From Lysobacteraceae bacterium (lineage in GTDB: Bacteria > Pseudomonadota > Gammaproteobacteria > Xanthomonadales > Xanthomonadaceae), in assembly GCA_026005075.1 (NCBI GenBank), contig BPKJ01000001.1:744001-808000 (forward strand): DNA of 64,000 nt, in the 5' to 3' direction. The position numbers were made by a program, and so were the translations under genes. Below are positions 11,585 through 21,276 of this stretch, one piece after another. Below the pieces are notes generated by a model. It was not told where the DNA came from. It was given only the letters and a program-made list of their open reading frames with translations, and ran no database searches. Numbering within the stretch: the stretch's first letter is position 1; each line of letters opens with the position of its first letter.

Positions 11585-14425
11585 ATGTCCCGAACCCTGC
11601 CGCGCCTGCGTGCGCTCGCCGTCGCCATCCTCGTTGCCGCGACCTCCGGCGCCGTGGCAGCACCCTCCAAGCAGATCGTCGCCGCGCCCGGACTGGGTGC
11701 GGAAGGCACCATCACCTACGACGCCCAGGGGGTTCCCACCATCACCGCCGCCACCGACGTCGATGCCGCGTGGCTGATGGGCTGGGCGCATGCCCGCGAC
11801 CGCATGTTCCAGATGGACCAGCTGCGACGGGTGGCCTCGGGCACGCTGGCCGAGTTGTTCGGTCCCTCGGTGCTGTCCTCCGACGTCCAGTTCCGCACCT
11901 TCGGCCTGCGCCGGGCCGCGCGCAAGACCTGGGAGGCCGCGCCGGACGCCCTGCGCGCGTCGCTGCGCGCCTACGCCGACGGCGTCAACGCCTGGCTGGC
12001 GCAGAACGCCGACCGCCTGCCGATCGAATACGGGGCCCTGGAGCTGACCCGCATCCAGCCCTGGGATCCGGTCGATTCGATCGTCATCGGCAAGCTCCTC
12101 GCACTCCAGCTCTCGTTCGACGACGAGACCGGCTACACCACACGCCTGGGTGCCTACCAGCAGGCCGGCGCCGCGGCCGGCTTCGACGGCACCGCGCTGT
12201 TCTTCGAGGACACCCACCGCAGCGCCCCGGCCGACGACCGCGCCTCGATCCCCGGCTTCCTCGATGCCGTCGACAAGCGCGAGCCGCTGATCCGGCGCAA
12301 CAAGAACGCGCGCATCGACCCCGACCGCCTGGCCCTGCTGCAGGACCACGTAGAACGGGTGCGCGAGCATCCGATCCTGGGTCCGCTTCTCAACCGCCGG
12401 GAACAGCGTGCCGGCAGCAACTGGTGGCTGGTCTCCGGCCAGCACACCGCCTCGGGCCGGCCGATCCTCGCCAACGACCCGCACCTGTCGCTGGATACGC
12501 CGACCCTGTTCCACGAGGCCCACATCGTCTCCAACGATCCGGCCTTCCCGCAGCCGATGAACTCGGCCGGGCTGGTCGCGCCCGGCACGCCGCTGCCGCT
12601 GCTGGGATGCACCGCGGACTTCTGCTGGGGACTGACCACCAACTCGCTGGACGTGACCGACTGGTACTTCGAGCAGTTCATCGTCAACAGCTACGGCCTG
12701 CCCACCCATTCGGTCACCAACGGCGTCGCCGAGCCGGTGCTCTGGGTGTTCCAGAGCTACTTCGTCAACCGCATCGGTGACGGGGTGCTGGACAACGTCA
12801 CCCGCGAGAACTCCATCGGCTACACCAACGGTGCCGTCACCGTGCTGGTGCCACGGCGCAACTTCGGCCCGATGCTGGTCGCACCGAACGCGCAGGGCCA
12901 GGGCATCACCGTGCAGTACGCGGGCTGGGGCCCCACGTTCGAACTGGAGGCCTTCCGCAAGATCAACCGCGCCACCGGCCTCGAGGAGTTCCGCGAGGCG
13001 GTGCTGAACTTCGACGTCGGCTCGCAGAACTTCGCCTACGCCGACAAGCTCGGCAACATCGCCTATTTCGTCTCCGCCGAGGCGCCGATTCGCGAGGACC
13101 TGCAGGCGAACACGGTCAACGGGCTGCCGCCCTACCTGGTCCGCTCCGGCACCGGCGGCAACGAGTGGCTGCCGCGACAGAACCACTACCCGGGCCAGGC
13201 CCTGCCCTACGAGGTGCTCTCGCCGCAGGAAATGCCACAGACGGTCAACCCCGAGCAGGGCTACATCGCCAACGCCAACAACGACCCGATCGGCGCCACC
13301 TTCGACAACCAACCGCTCAACCAGCAGCGGCCGGGCGGCGGCATCTACTACCTCGCCCCGGGTGGTTCGCCGTTCCGCATGGGCCGCATCGACCGCGAGC
13401 TGCAGCGCCTCATCGCCCGCGGCGGCATCACCGTGCAGGACATGGCGCAGCTGCAGGCCAACACCCAGCTGCTCGATGCCGAGCTGGTCCTGCCCCACCT
13501 GCTCGCCGCCTGGGACAACCACCCCGCCTGCGCGGTCGCCAGCGATCCCAAGGTCGCCGAGGCCATCGACTACCTGCGCGACTGGGACCTGTCGCATCCG
13601 ACCGGCATCCAGGCCGGCTATGACGCCGGCGACAACCCGCTCGCGCTGGCGCCACCCTCGGAGACCGAGATCGCGAACAGCGTGGCCGCCACGCTCTGGG
13701 CCATGTTCCGCAGCCAGGTGGTGCAGGCCACCATCGACCACACCCTCGGCAAGGTCGGACTGGCCGGCTTCCGGCCCGGCGGCACCGACGCCTACACCGC
13801 CCTGATCCACCACCTGCGCGTGTTCCCGACCCGCAAGGGCGTCGGCGCATCCGGGCTCGACTTCTTCACCCGAGTGCCCTCCGACCTGCCCGCCACCGCC
13901 GCGCCCGAGACCCGGCGCGACTGCATCCTGCTCGACAGCCTCAAGCGCGGGATCGACCGCCTTGCCAGCGACGACTTCGCGCCCGCCTTCGGCGGCTCGA
14001 CCAACCTGCGCGACTACCGCTGGGGGATGCTGCACCGGATCGTGTTCGATCATCCGCTGGGTGCGCCGCTGTCGATCCCGTCGCCGAACAACGGCTACCC
14101 GTTCTTCGACCTCACTCCCGAGCTGCCCGGCATCCCGCGGCAGGGCGGTTTCCAGGCCGTGGATGCCTCCAGCCACGACGTGCGGGCCGACGGGGTCAAC
14201 CGTTTCATGTTCGGCTCCGGACCGATCCGCCGCTTCATCGGCGAGATGACCGACACCCCGACCCTGCTGCAGATCATCCCCGGCGGCCAGGAGGGCAACA
14301 TCGGCGGGCCCGGCTACGTCAGCCAGCTTCCGCTGTGGCTGGTCAACGGCTACAAGCCGCTGGTCATCGATCCGGCCGCCTCCGCCGCCAGCGCGGTGGT
14401 GACCCTGCAGTTCACCCCACAGTGA
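11585..14425 (+). CDS. Penicillin acylase family protein (N-terminal nucleophile amidohydrolase)
   Basis: A 946-residue precursor with a signal peptide (about residues 1-26), a small N-terminal alpha chain, a linker and a large beta chain. The autocleavage site is Gly277-Ser278 in RAGSNWWLVSG, so Ser278 would become the catalytic N-terminal serine. The NDPHL motif after it and the later NANNDP segment are typical of the family. Members hydrolyse amides such as acyl-homoserine lactones, penicillins or cyclic lipopeptides in the periplasm; which one applies here cannot be told. GGAGGAG lies 8 bases before the ATG. It ends in a convergent hairpin shared with xthA. Confidence 0.9.
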   Translation: MSRTLPRLRALAVAILVAATSGAVAAPSKQIVAAPGLGAEGTITYDAQGVPTITAATDVDAAWLMGWAHARDRMFQMDQLRRVASGTLAELFGPSVLSSDVQFRTFGLRRAARKTWEAAPDALRASLRAYADGVNAWLAQNADRLPIEYGALELTRIQPWDPVDSIVIGKLLALQLSFDDETGYTTRLGAYQQAGAAAGFDGTALFFEDTHRSAPADDRASIPGFLDAVDKREPLIRRNKNARIDPDRLALLQDHVERVREHPILGPLLNRREQRAGSNWWLVSGQHTASGRPILANDPHLSLDTPTLFHEAHIVSNDPAFPQPMNSAGLVAPGTPLPLLGCTADFCWGLTTNSLDVTDWYFEQFIVNSYGLPTHSVTNGVAEPVLWVFQSYFVNRIGDGVLDNVTRENSIGYTNGAVTVLVPRRNFGPMLVAPNAQGQGITVQYAGWGPTFELEAFRKINRATGLEEFREAVLNFDVGSQNFAYADKLGNIAYFVSAEAPIREDLQANTVNGLPPYLVRSGTGGNEWLPRQNHYPGQALPYEVLSPQEMPQTVNPEQGYIANANNDPIGATFDNQPLNQQRPGGGIYYLAPGGSPFRMGRIDRELQRLIARGGITVQDMAQLQANTQLLDAELVLPHLLAAWDNHPACAVASDPKVAEAIDYLRDWDLSHPTGIQAGYDAGDNPLALAPPSETEIANSVAATLWAMFRSQVVQATIDHTLGKVGLAGFRPGGTDAYTALIHHLRVFPTRKGVGASGLDFFTRVPSDLPATAAPETRRDCILLDSLKRGIDRLASDDFAPAFGGSTNLRDYRWGMLHRIVFDHPLGAPLSIPSPNNGYPFFDLTPELPGIPRQGGFQAVDASSHDVRADGVNRFMFGSGPIRRFIGEMTDTPTLLQIIPGGQEGNIGGPGYVSQLPLWLVNGYKPLVIDPAASAASAVVTLQFTPQ

Positions 14426-14432
14426 GTCGACC

Positions 14433-14463
14433 GGCCCTGATCGCCACCGGGGCGGTCAGGGCC
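14433..14463. terminator. Convergent intergenic hairpin (probable bidirectional terminator)
   Basis: The arms GGCCCTGATCGCC and GGCGGTCAGGGCC pair over 13 bases with one G-U wobble around a 5-base loop (ACCGG). The hairpin sits between the stop of the penicillin-acylase gene and the stop of xthA, and its right arm includes the xthA stop codon. No T-run follows on either strand, so termination may be weak or the hairpin may protect 3' ends. Confidence 0.6.
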
Positions 14464-15232
14464 CCTCGTCGGCCAGCTCGACCCACACCGGGGCATGGTC
14501 GCTGGGGCGCTCCCAGCCGCGCGGCTCCGGGTCGATGTCGGCCGCGAGGCAGGCCGCTCGGAGCGCCTCGCCGAGCAGCACGAGATCGATGCGCAGTCCA
14601 CGGTTGCGGCGGAAGGCGGCGGCCCGGTAGTCCCACCAGCTGAACCGCCCGGACTCCGCGTGGTGCTGGCGGAAGCTGTCGAAGAGGCCGAGCTCCAGCA
14701 GCCGCCCGAGCGCCGCGCGCTCCGCGCTCGAGCACAGGATGCGCTCGCGCCAGGCCTCGGGGTCGTGCACGTCGCGGTCCTCGGGCGCGATGTTGAAGTC
14801 GCCGAGCACCACCATGCGCGGATGACGGACGATCTCGTCGGCAAGCCAGGCGCGCACCGCATCGAGCCAGCGCAGCTTGTAGGCGTACTTCGGATCGCCG
14901 ACTTCCTTGCCGTTCACCACGTAGAGGTTCACCACCCGGAGCGTGCCGATCGTCGCCGCGATCACCCGCCGCTGCGCGTCGTCGAATCCGGGGATGCCGA
15001 TCTGCACGTCGCGGGGCGCCTCCCGCGCCAGCAGGGCCACGCCGTTGTAGGTCTTCTGCCCTGCGAACACGCTGCGGTAGCCGAGCCGGAGCAGGTCGTC
15101 GTCGGGAAACCGCGCATCCTCCAGCTTGGTCTCCTGCAGGCCGACGATGTCGGGCTCGTGCCGCCGCAGCCACTTCTCGAGATGCGGCAGCCGGACGTTG
15201 AGCGAGTTGACGTTCCAGCTGGCGATCCTCAT
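14456..15232 (-). CDS. xthA: Exodeoxyribonuclease III (AP endonuclease)
   Basis: A 258-residue exonuclease III-family enzyme acting on abasic sites and blocked 3' ends in base-excision repair. The metal and catalytic motifs are complete: WNVNSL near the N terminus, LQETK (Glu metal ligand), the LGDFNIAPED block, and the C-terminal SDHAPV with catalytic Asp-His. The protein is full length for the ExoA/XthA type. The start at 15232 gives an N terminus (MRIASWNVNS) directly on the first beta strand, as in the family; longer in-frame extensions lack similarity. It lies divergent from the M28 peptidase gene and convergent with the acylase gene. Confidence 0.95.
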   Translation of the reverse strand: MRIASWNVNSLNVRLPHLEKWLRRHEPDIVGLQETKLEDARFPDDDLLRLGYRSVFAGQKTYNGVALLAREAPRDVQIGIPGFDDAQRRVIAATIGTLRVVNLYVVNGKEVGDPKYAYKLRWLDAVRAWLADEIVRHPRMVVLGDFNIAPEDRDVHDPEAWRERILCSSAERAALGRLLELGLFDSFRQHHAESGRFSWWDYRAAAFRRNRGLRIDLVLLGEALRAACLAADIDPEPRGWERPSDHAPVWVELADEGP

Positions 15233-15396
15233 CGGCGAGCCCCTCGTTCGGCATGCGCGCGCAGCTTGCCGCGGCGGGCGCGGTGGGACAAGCCTCGCCC
15301 GGCCGCACCGCGGAAACGGAGCGGCGGAACCTCGCGGCCTTGCCGGGCGGGTCGATGGTAGGTTCTGCCGGATCCGGTGCGAAGCAGGAGAGCGCG

Positions 15397-17034
15397 ATGC
15401 GCAGGCTTGGAGGGGTTTTCGGCATGACCATGGTGCTGGCCGGCTGCGGGCTGCCCGACGGCCCGGCGGCGCCTGTCCCCGCACTGCCCGAGGCCTCGGC
15501 GCAACGCGTGCAGGCGCATGTGGGCTTTCTCGCCGACGACCTGCTGGAAGGCCGCGAGGCGGGAACCCGCGGCCACGAGATCGCCGCGCGCTACGTGGCC
15601 AGCCAGTTCGCCCAGCTCGGGCTGGAGCCTCTCGGGGACGACGGCAGCTGGCTGCAGAGCGTCCCCCTGCTCAAGGGCCAGCGGCTGCGCGCGGGCCACT
15701 TCCGCGTTCTCGGCGAGGGGGTGGAGCTGGAGTTCGCCTTCGAGAGCGAGTTCCTGCCCGGGATCCAGTTCGACCAGCCCGAGTGGTCGCTGGAGGCGCC
15801 GCTGGTGTTCGCCGGCCAGGCGGTGGTGGCGCCGGAGTTCGGCCACGACGATCTCGCCGGCATCGACCTTGCCGGCCGCATCGCGCTGGTCCTGCGCGGG
15901 GCACCCGAGCGCTTCGGCAACGCACCGCGCGCCTTCCACAGCTCGACCCGCGAGAAGCTGCGCGCGCTGGCCGAGCGCGGCGCGGTCGGCGTGGTGTTCC
16001 TTGGCGATCCGGAGCGCGAGGCGCGCTCGCCCTGGGCTCGCGGCGCGGCCAACTGGTCGCGCCCCGCGATGCGCCTGCGCGACGCCGACGGCAGCCCGCG
16101 CGACACCTTCCCGAGCCTGCGCGGCAGCGCCTCGCTGAGCGCCGAGGCCGCGCGCCGGCTGCTCGCCGCCGGCGGCCTGGACCCCGAGCGCGTGTTCGCG
16201 GGGCTGCATGGCGAGGGCGTACCGGCACGCGCGCTGCCGCTGCGCGCGCAACTGGCCGGTGCCGCGCGCATCGAGGCGCTCGCCAGCCCCAACGTGGTCG
16301 GGATGCTGCCCGGCAGCGACCCCGGGCTGGCGCGTGAGCACGTGGTCTACACCGCCCACCTCGACCACGTCGGGATCGGTGCGCCGGTCGGGGGCGACGC
16401 GATCTACAACGGTGCCCTCGACAACGCCCTTGGTGTCGGCATCCTGATCGAGACGGCACGGCTCGCCGCCGCCATGCCGCGTCCCGCCCGCAGCCAGGTC
16501 TTCGTGGCGGTCACCGCCGAGGAGAAGGGCCTCCTGGGCGCCGAACATTTCGCCGAGCACCCCGGCCTCGATGGCCGTATCGTCGCCAACATCAACATGG
16601 ACATGCCGGTGATGCTCACGCCGCAGGACGACGTGATTCCGATCGGCATCGAGCACAGTTCGCTCGGTCCGGTGGTGGAGCGCGCCGCTGCCGAGCTGGG
16701 CATCCGCCTCAGCCCCGATCCGTTTCCCGAGGAGGTGGTCTTCGTGCGCTCGGACCAGTTTGCCTTCGTCCGCCGCGGCATCCCCGCGGTCTACCTCGAC
16801 GGCGGTCTCCACAGCCTGGTTCCCGGTGTCGACGGGCGCGCGCTGCTGGAGGACTTCCTGCGCCGGCACTACCACCAGCCCAGCGACGATCTTCACCTGC
16901 CGATCGACTTCCCCAGCGCGGCCCGCCTCGCCCGGCTCAACGCCCTGGTCGGCCAGCGGATCGCGGCCCCGGGACCGGCGCCGAGCTGGAACGAGGACGA
17001 CTTCTTCGGGCGCCGGTTCAGCGCACTGCGCTGA
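15397..17034 (+). CDS. M28 family zinc aminopeptidase, lipoprotein
   Basis: A 545-residue peptidase with a lipoprotein signal (lipobox LAGC, Cys17), hence probably anchored at the outer membrane facing the periplasm. A protease-associated (PA) domain spans roughly residues 130-300 and the M28 catalytic domain follows. Zinc-site residues are visible in TAHLDHVG (His, Asp), GALDNALG (bridging Asp), TAEEKGLLG (catalytic Glu-Glu), NINMDM (Asp) and HYHQPSDD (His). It probably trims N-terminal residues from periplasmic peptides. AGGAG lies 7 bases before the ATG. It is monocistronic in appearance, with xthA divergent and a small lipoprotein gene convergent 9 bases away. Confidence 0.9.
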   Translation: MRRLGGVFGMTMVLAGCGLPDGPAAPVPALPEASAQRVQAHVGFLADDLLEGREAGTRGHEIAARYVASQFAQLGLEPLGDDGSWLQSVPLLKGQRLRAGHFRVLGEGVELEFAFESEFLPGIQFDQPEWSLEAPLVFAGQAVVAPEFGHDDLAGIDLAGRIALVLRGAPERFGNAPRAFHSSTREKLRALAERGAVGVVFLGDPEREARSPWARGAANWSRPAMRLRDADGSPRDTFPSLRGSASLSAEAARRLLAAGGLDPERVFAGLHGEGVPARALPLRAQLAGAARIEALASPNVVGMLPGSDPGLAREHVVYTAHLDHVGIGAPVGGDAIYNGALDNALGVGILIETARLAAAMPRPARSQVFVAVTAEEKGLLGAEHFAEHPGLDGRIVANINMDMPVMLTPQDDVIPIGIEHSSLGPVVERAAAELGIRLSPDPFPEEVVFVRSDQFAFVRRGIPAVYLDGGLHSLVPGVDGRALLEDFLRRHYHQPSDDLHLPIDFPSAARLARLNALVGQRIAAPGPAPSWNEDDFFGRRFSALR

Positions 17035-17043
17035 ACACCGCGT

Positions 17044-17451
17044 TCATTCGCGGGCGAAGCTCGGCAGGCCGGACTCCAGCCACCAGGTCTTGTCCTGCGG
17101 ACTCCAGCGCCAGCTCTGGCGATCGATCACGCTGCGCTCGACCTGGGTGTTGCGGTTGACCAGACGGATCTCCACCACCTGTTGGTAGCGCCCGGGCTCA
17201 GGCTCGCTCCGGCTCTGGACGTAATAGCCCACCACCTGGAGCTGGGCCATGCGCCGCTGCTCGAGGTCGCTGGGCTGGAGCTCATCCCTGCGCTCCGGAT
17301 CGACGAAGCCCATGGCGGCGCCGAGGTCGCCCCAGCGGATGGTGCTCTGGTAGGCGTAGAGGGTTTCCTGCAGCTTGCGCGCGTCGCCGCCGGTGCTGGC
17401 GCAGGCGGCGAGCAGAATCGCGGCGGTCACGATCAGGATGCGTTGCAGCAT
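17044..17451 (-). CDS. Small conserved lipoprotein of unknown function
   Basis: A 135-residue protein with a clear lipoprotein signal (lipobox LAAC, Cys17) followed by an alpha/beta domain of about 115 residues with no motif I recognise. The mature part is charged (WGDLGAAMGFVDPERRDEL) and ends with a Trp-rich strand pattern (QSWRWSPQDKTWWLESG), as in several NTF2-like periplasmic domains; that comparison is only an impression. It lies 66 bases downstream of polA on the same strand and convergent with the M28 peptidase. No function is proposed. Confidence 0.75.
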   Translation of the reverse strand: MLQRILIVTAAILLAACASTGGDARKLQETLYAYQSTIRWGDLGAAMGFVDPERRDELQPSDLEQRRMAQLQVVGYYVQSRSEPEPGRYQQVVEIRLVNRNTQVERSVIDRQSWRWSPQDKTWWLESGLPSFARE

Positions 17452-17517
17452 GGGCGTTTCCTCGATGAGGCCGAGCGCAGGATACCCGCGCCGTCCGCGC
17501 GCGCAAGCCGGGGGCGC

Positions 17518-20253
17518 TCAATGCGCCTCCTCCCAGTTCTCCCCGACGCCGGCCTCGACCAGCAGCGGCACGCGCAGCGCGGCGGCTTCCTGCATCCGCC
17601 TCGGCACTTCCGCGAGCAGGGTGTCGACGAAGCCAGCCTCGACCTCGAACACCAGCTCGTCGTGGACCTGCATGATCATCACCGCACGCTCGCGGTGCTC
17701 GGCGAGCCAGTCGTCGACCGTGCGCATGGCGCGCTTGATGATGTCCGCAGCGGTGCCCTGCATGGGCGCGTTGATCGCCGCGCGCTCGGCGGCGGCGCGC
17801 CTTCCGGCGTTGCGGGCCTGGATTTCCGGCAGGTACAGGCGGCGACCGAAGACCGTCTCCACCCAGCCCTGCTCGCGTGCCTGCCGGCGCACGCGCTCCA
17901 TGTACTCCTGCACCCCCGGATAGCGGGCGAAATAGCGCGCGATGTAGTCCTGGGCCTCGCTGCGCGAGATGCCGAGCTGGCGCGCCAGTCCGAAGGCGCC
18001 CATGCCGTACATGAGCCCGAAGTTGATCGCCTTGGCCGCGCGCCTCTGGCTGCCGTCGACCTGCTCCGCGGGCAGCCCGAACACCTCGGCGGCGGTGGCG
18101 CGATGGATGTCGAGGCCGGCCTCGAAGGCGGCCAGCAGGCCCGGATCACCGGACAGGTGGGCCATGATGCGCAGCTCGATCTGCGAGTAGTCGCAGGCGA
18201 CGATGCGTCGCCCCGGGGGCGCGATGAAGGCGGTGCGGATGCGGCGCCCCTCGGGGGTGCGGATGGGGATGTTCTGCAGGTTGGGATCGCTGGACGACAA
18301 CCGTCCGGTGGCGGCGCCGGCCTGGTGGTAGCTGGTGTGGACCCGCCCGGTGTCGGGGTGGATCATCGCCGGCAGCTTTTCGGTGTAGGTGCTGCGCAGC
18401 TTGTGCAGGCCCCGGTACTCGAGGATCAGGCGCGGCAGCTCGTGCTGGTCGGCGATGGCCTCCAGCGCTTCCTCGTTGGTGCTGGGCTGTCCCTTGGGCG
18501 TCCTGACCTGCGCGGGCAGACCGAGCTCCTCGAACAGCAGGGTCTGGAGCTGCTTGGGCGAATCGAGGTTGAAGCTCCGCCCGGCCAGGGCATGGGCCTT
18601 CTCCTGCAGTTCCCGCATCCGCGCGGCCAGCTCCTCGCTCTGCCGTCGCAGCAGCTCGGCGTCGACCAGCACGCCTGCGGCCTCCATCCGCGCCAGCACC
18701 GGCACCAGCGGCATCTCGATCTCGCGGTAGACACGCTGCAGCGCGGGCGCCTCGGCGAGCCTTGCCGAGAGCACCCGATGCAGGCGCAGGGTCACGTCGG
18801 CGTCCTCGGCGGCATAGGCGGTCGCACGCGCGAGCTCGACCTCGGCAAAGCCGATCTGCCGCGCGCCCTTGCCGCACACGTCCTCGTAGCGGAGGGTCTG
18901 GTAGCCAAGATAGCGGCGGGCGAGGGTGTCCATGTCGTGCCCCTGGCCGGCGCTGTGCCAGACGAAGCTCTCGAGCATGGTGTCGTCGCGGTAGCCCTGC
19001 AGCACGATGCCGCAGCGTCGCAGCACGTGCAGGTCGTACTTGCCATGCTGCCCGACCTTGGCGATCGCCGGATCCTCCAGCACCGGCCGCAAGGCATCGA
19101 GGACGCGCTGCCGCGGCAGCTGCGCCGGCGCGCCCGGGTAGACATGGCCGACCGGAACGTAGGCCGCGCTGCCCGGCTCGACCGCAAGGCTCAGGCCCAC
19201 CAGTTTGGCGCGCATCGGATCGAGGGCATCGGTCTCGCAGTCGATCGCCATCGCGCCGGCGGCACGGATGCGCGCGATCCAGCGCTCCAGGGTGGGCAGG
19301 TCGAGCACGGTCTCGTAGCTTCCCGCTGCCGCCAGCGCAGGGTCGGGCCGCGGCGTGCCCGCCGCGGGGGCCGGCGGCGCGGCGGCGCGGCGGGCGGGCG
19401 GGTCGGTTCGGCCCTCCAGCTCGCGCAGCGCCTGATGGAAGCCGAAGCGCTGGAACAGCGCCCGCAGGCGCTCGCGGTCGGGTTCCGCAAGCTGCAGGTC
19501 GGCCGGACCGTAGCCCAGCTCGAGGTCGGTGCGGATGGTGGCGAGCTGCCGGTTCAGGGCCAGCCGGTCGAGGGCACGGCGCAGGTTCTCGCCGACCTTG
19601 CCGCCGATTTCCCCGGCATGGGCGATGATGCCGTCGAGGTCGCCGTAGCGCTGCAGCCAGCGCGCCGCGGTCTTGGGCCCGCACAGCTCGACGCCGGGGA
19701 TGTTGTCGGCCTTGTCGCCGACCAGGGCGAGGTAGTCCGCGATCCGCGCCGGTGGCACGCCGAACCGGGCCTCCACGGCGGCATCCGAATCGAGCGTGCG
19801 CCCGCTCATGGTGTCGGCAAGACGCAGGCCTGGCCGCACGAGCTGGGCAAAATCCTTGTCCGAGGCCGAGATCTCCACCTCCATGCCCTGCGCGAGCCCG
19901 GCCAGCGCGAGGGTGCCGATCACGTCGTCGGCCTCCACGCCCGGCTCGCGCAGCACCCTAAGCCCCAGTGCCTCGACGATCTCGAGCAGCGGCGGGATCT
20001 GCGCCCGCAGGTCCTCCGGCATCGGCGGCCGATGCGCCTTGTACTGCGGATCGAGCGCCTCGCGGAAGCTCGGTCCGGAGGCGTCCATGACGAAGGCGGC
20101 GCGCTCCGGGGCCTGGCGCAGGATCTGCCGCAACATGTTCACCACGCCGAACAGGGCTCCGGTGGGCTCGCCCTGCTCGCTGCTCAGGGCCGGGAGGGCG
20201 TGGTAGGCGCGGTAGAGGTAGCTGGAACCGTCGATCAGGACCAGGCGGGGCAT
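17518..20253 (-). CDS. polA: DNA polymerase I
   Basis: A 911-residue, full-length DNA polymerase I for Okazaki-fragment maturation and repair. The N-terminal 5' nuclease (about 1-290) starts LVLIDGSSYLYRAYHAL and has ASDKDFAQL and GDKADNIPGV. The 3'-5' exonuclease (about 330-500) retains its DxE motif in IDCETDALD, so proofreading is predicted active. The polymerase domain has motif A DYSQIELRIMAHLSGD, motif B with INFGLMYGMGAFGLA, and motif C VHDELVFE. The start at 20253 matches the family N terminus, with GAGGA upstream; a longer frame to 20385 is spurious. Divergent from the DUF2782 gene. Confidence 0.97.
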   Translation of the reverse strand: MPRLVLIDGSSYLYRAYHALPALSSEQGEPTGALFGVVNMLRQILRQAPERAAFVMDASGPSFREALDPQYKAHRPPMPEDLRAQIPPLLEIVEALGLRVLREPGVEADDVIGTLALAGLAQGMEVEISASDKDFAQLVRPGLRLADTMSGRTLDSDAAVEARFGVPPARIADYLALVGDKADNIPGVELCGPKTAARWLQRYGDLDGIIAHAGEIGGKVGENLRRALDRLALNRQLATIRTDLELGYGPADLQLAEPDRERLRALFQRFGFHQALRELEGRTDPPARRAAAPPAPAAGTPRPDPALAAAGSYETVLDLPTLERWIARIRAAGAMAIDCETDALDPMRAKLVGLSLAVEPGSAAYVPVGHVYPGAPAQLPRQRVLDALRPVLEDPAIAKVGQHGKYDLHVLRRCGIVLQGYRDDTMLESFVWHSAGQGHDMDTLARRYLGYQTLRYEDVCGKGARQIGFAEVELARATAYAAEDADVTLRLHRVLSARLAEAPALQRVYREIEMPLVPVLARMEAAGVLVDAELLRRQSEELAARMRELQEKAHALAGRSFNLDSPKQLQTLLFEELGLPAQVRTPKGQPSTNEEALEAIADQHELPRLILEYRGLHKLRSTYTEKLPAMIHPDTGRVHTSYHQAGAATGRLSSSDPNLQNIPIRTPEGRRIRTAFIAPPGRRIVACDYSQIELRIMAHLSGDPGLLAAFEAGLDIHRATAAEVFGLPAEQVDGSQRRAAKAINFGLMYGMGAFGLARQLGISRSEAQDYIARYFARYPGVQEYMERVRRQAREQGWVETVFGRRLYLPEIQARNAGRRAAAERAAINAPMQGTAADIIKRAMRTVDDWLAEHRERAVMIMQVHDELVFEVEAGFVDTLLAEVPRRMQEAAALRVPLLVEAGVGENWEEAH

Positions 20254-20369
20254 GGGGGATCCTCGGTGGGAGGGATCGCCATTCTCCCAGCTTCCGCCCG
20301 GCCGCGGCCGCAGCTGCCCGGGATGCCGCCGTGCAGGTATGCTTGCGCGTGCACCCACGGTGGAGAGCG

Positions 20370-20696
20370 ATGATGCGGGCGACACGGTATCTCATGCTGA
20401 TGGCCCTCGCCGGCCTCGTCCCGGCCGCGCTGGCGGCGGAGCCTCCCCGGCCGCAGGCGGAGGTGCCGGCCGCCCCCGGCGAGGAGGACGCCCCCAAGGT
20501 GCGCATCCGCACCATCGACAACGGCGACACGGTCGAGGAATACCGGGTCAACGGCCGGCTGACCATGGTCAAGGTGCGGCCGCGCAACGGCCCGCCCTAC
20601 ACGCTGCTGGACACCAACGGCGACGGCAGGCTGGACCGCAGGGACAGCGAGGGACCGGTGGCGCCGGTGTACTGGACTCTGTACGAGTGGGACTGA
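20370..20696 (+). CDS. DUF2782 family periplasmic protein
   Basis: A 108-residue protein with an N-terminal signal (hydrophobic LMLMALAGLVPAALA, cleavage near AEPP). The mature part carries the DUF2782 signature: GDTVEEYRVNGRLTMVKVRPRNGPPY, then DTNGDGRLDRRD, which resembles a calcium-binding DxDxDG loop, and a WTLYEWD ending. The family is commonly found next to polA in gammaproteobacteria, as here (divergent, 116 bases apart); function is unknown. Two adjacent ATG codons (20370 and 20373) follow GGAGAG; the second is better spaced, so the start could be one codon later. Confidence 0.85.
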   Translation: MMRATRYLMLMALAGLVPAALAAEPPRPQAEVPAAPGEEDAPKVRIRTIDNGDTVEEYRVNGRLTMVKVRPRNGPPYTLLDTNGDGRLDRRDSEGPVAPVYWTLYEWD

Positions 20697-20715
20697 TCCG
20701 CCGCCTCCGGCCCGC

Positions 20716-21258
20716 ATGGAAGCACGCCAGGAACCCCGCTGGAACGCCCTTGTAAGGCTCGCCGACCAGCTCGACCGGCTGGCGCAGGCCGTCGATGCGG
20801 TGCTGGTCTTCGTCGTGCCTGCGCTGGTGCTGCTGTGCTTTGCGCTGGTGATGGCGCGCTACCTCCTCGCCAGCGGTTCGATCGCCGCGCAGGAGGCGCT
20901 GCAGTGGCTGCACAGCCTGGTGTTCCTGCTCGGCAGCGCGGGCGCGCTCAAGGCCGGCCGGCATGTGCGGGTGGACGTGTTCTCGCAGCGCTGGTCGCCG
21001 CGCACGCAGGCCCTCGTCGACCTCCTCGGTCATGCCTTCCTCCTGCTCCCCTTCTGCGCCTTCATGTTCTGGATCAGCCTCGATTACGTCGCCGCGAGCT
21101 GGTCGCTTGGGGAGGCCTCGCGTGATCCCGGCGGCCTGCCCGCGATCTACCTGCTCAAGACCCTGATCCCGCTGACCGCGGCCCTGCTCGCGGTGCAGGC
21201 CCTGGCCGAGCTGGCGCGCTGCGTGGTCCGTCTGCGCGCCGAGGACGGCTCGGCATGA
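20716..21258 (+). CDS. dctQ: TRAP transporter small permease DctQ
   Basis: A 180-residue membrane protein with four hydrophobic segments (about 28-50, 62-84, 103-125, 145-168) and the DctQ-type sequence SLVFLLGSAGALKAGRHVRVDVF, which marks the small membrane subunit of TRAP transporters. Partnered with the large subunit DctM it imports organic acids using the sodium gradient, delivered by a periplasmic binding protein. The stop overlaps an ATG as ATGA (21255-21258), the expected coupled start of dctM, but that ATG is not in the dctM frame. No binding-protein gene (dctP) is in the neighbourhood. Confidence 0.88.
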   Translation: MEARQEPRWNALVRLADQLDRLAQAVDAVLVFVVPALVLLCFALVMARYLLASGSIAAQEALQWLHSLVFLLGSAGALKAGRHVRVDVFSQRWSPRTQALVDLLGHAFLLLPFCAFMFWISLDYVAASWSLGEASRDPGGLPAIYLLKTLIPLTAALLAVQALAELARCVVRLRAEDGSA

Positions 21259-21276
21259 GCGCGTTGTGGGTGGCTC

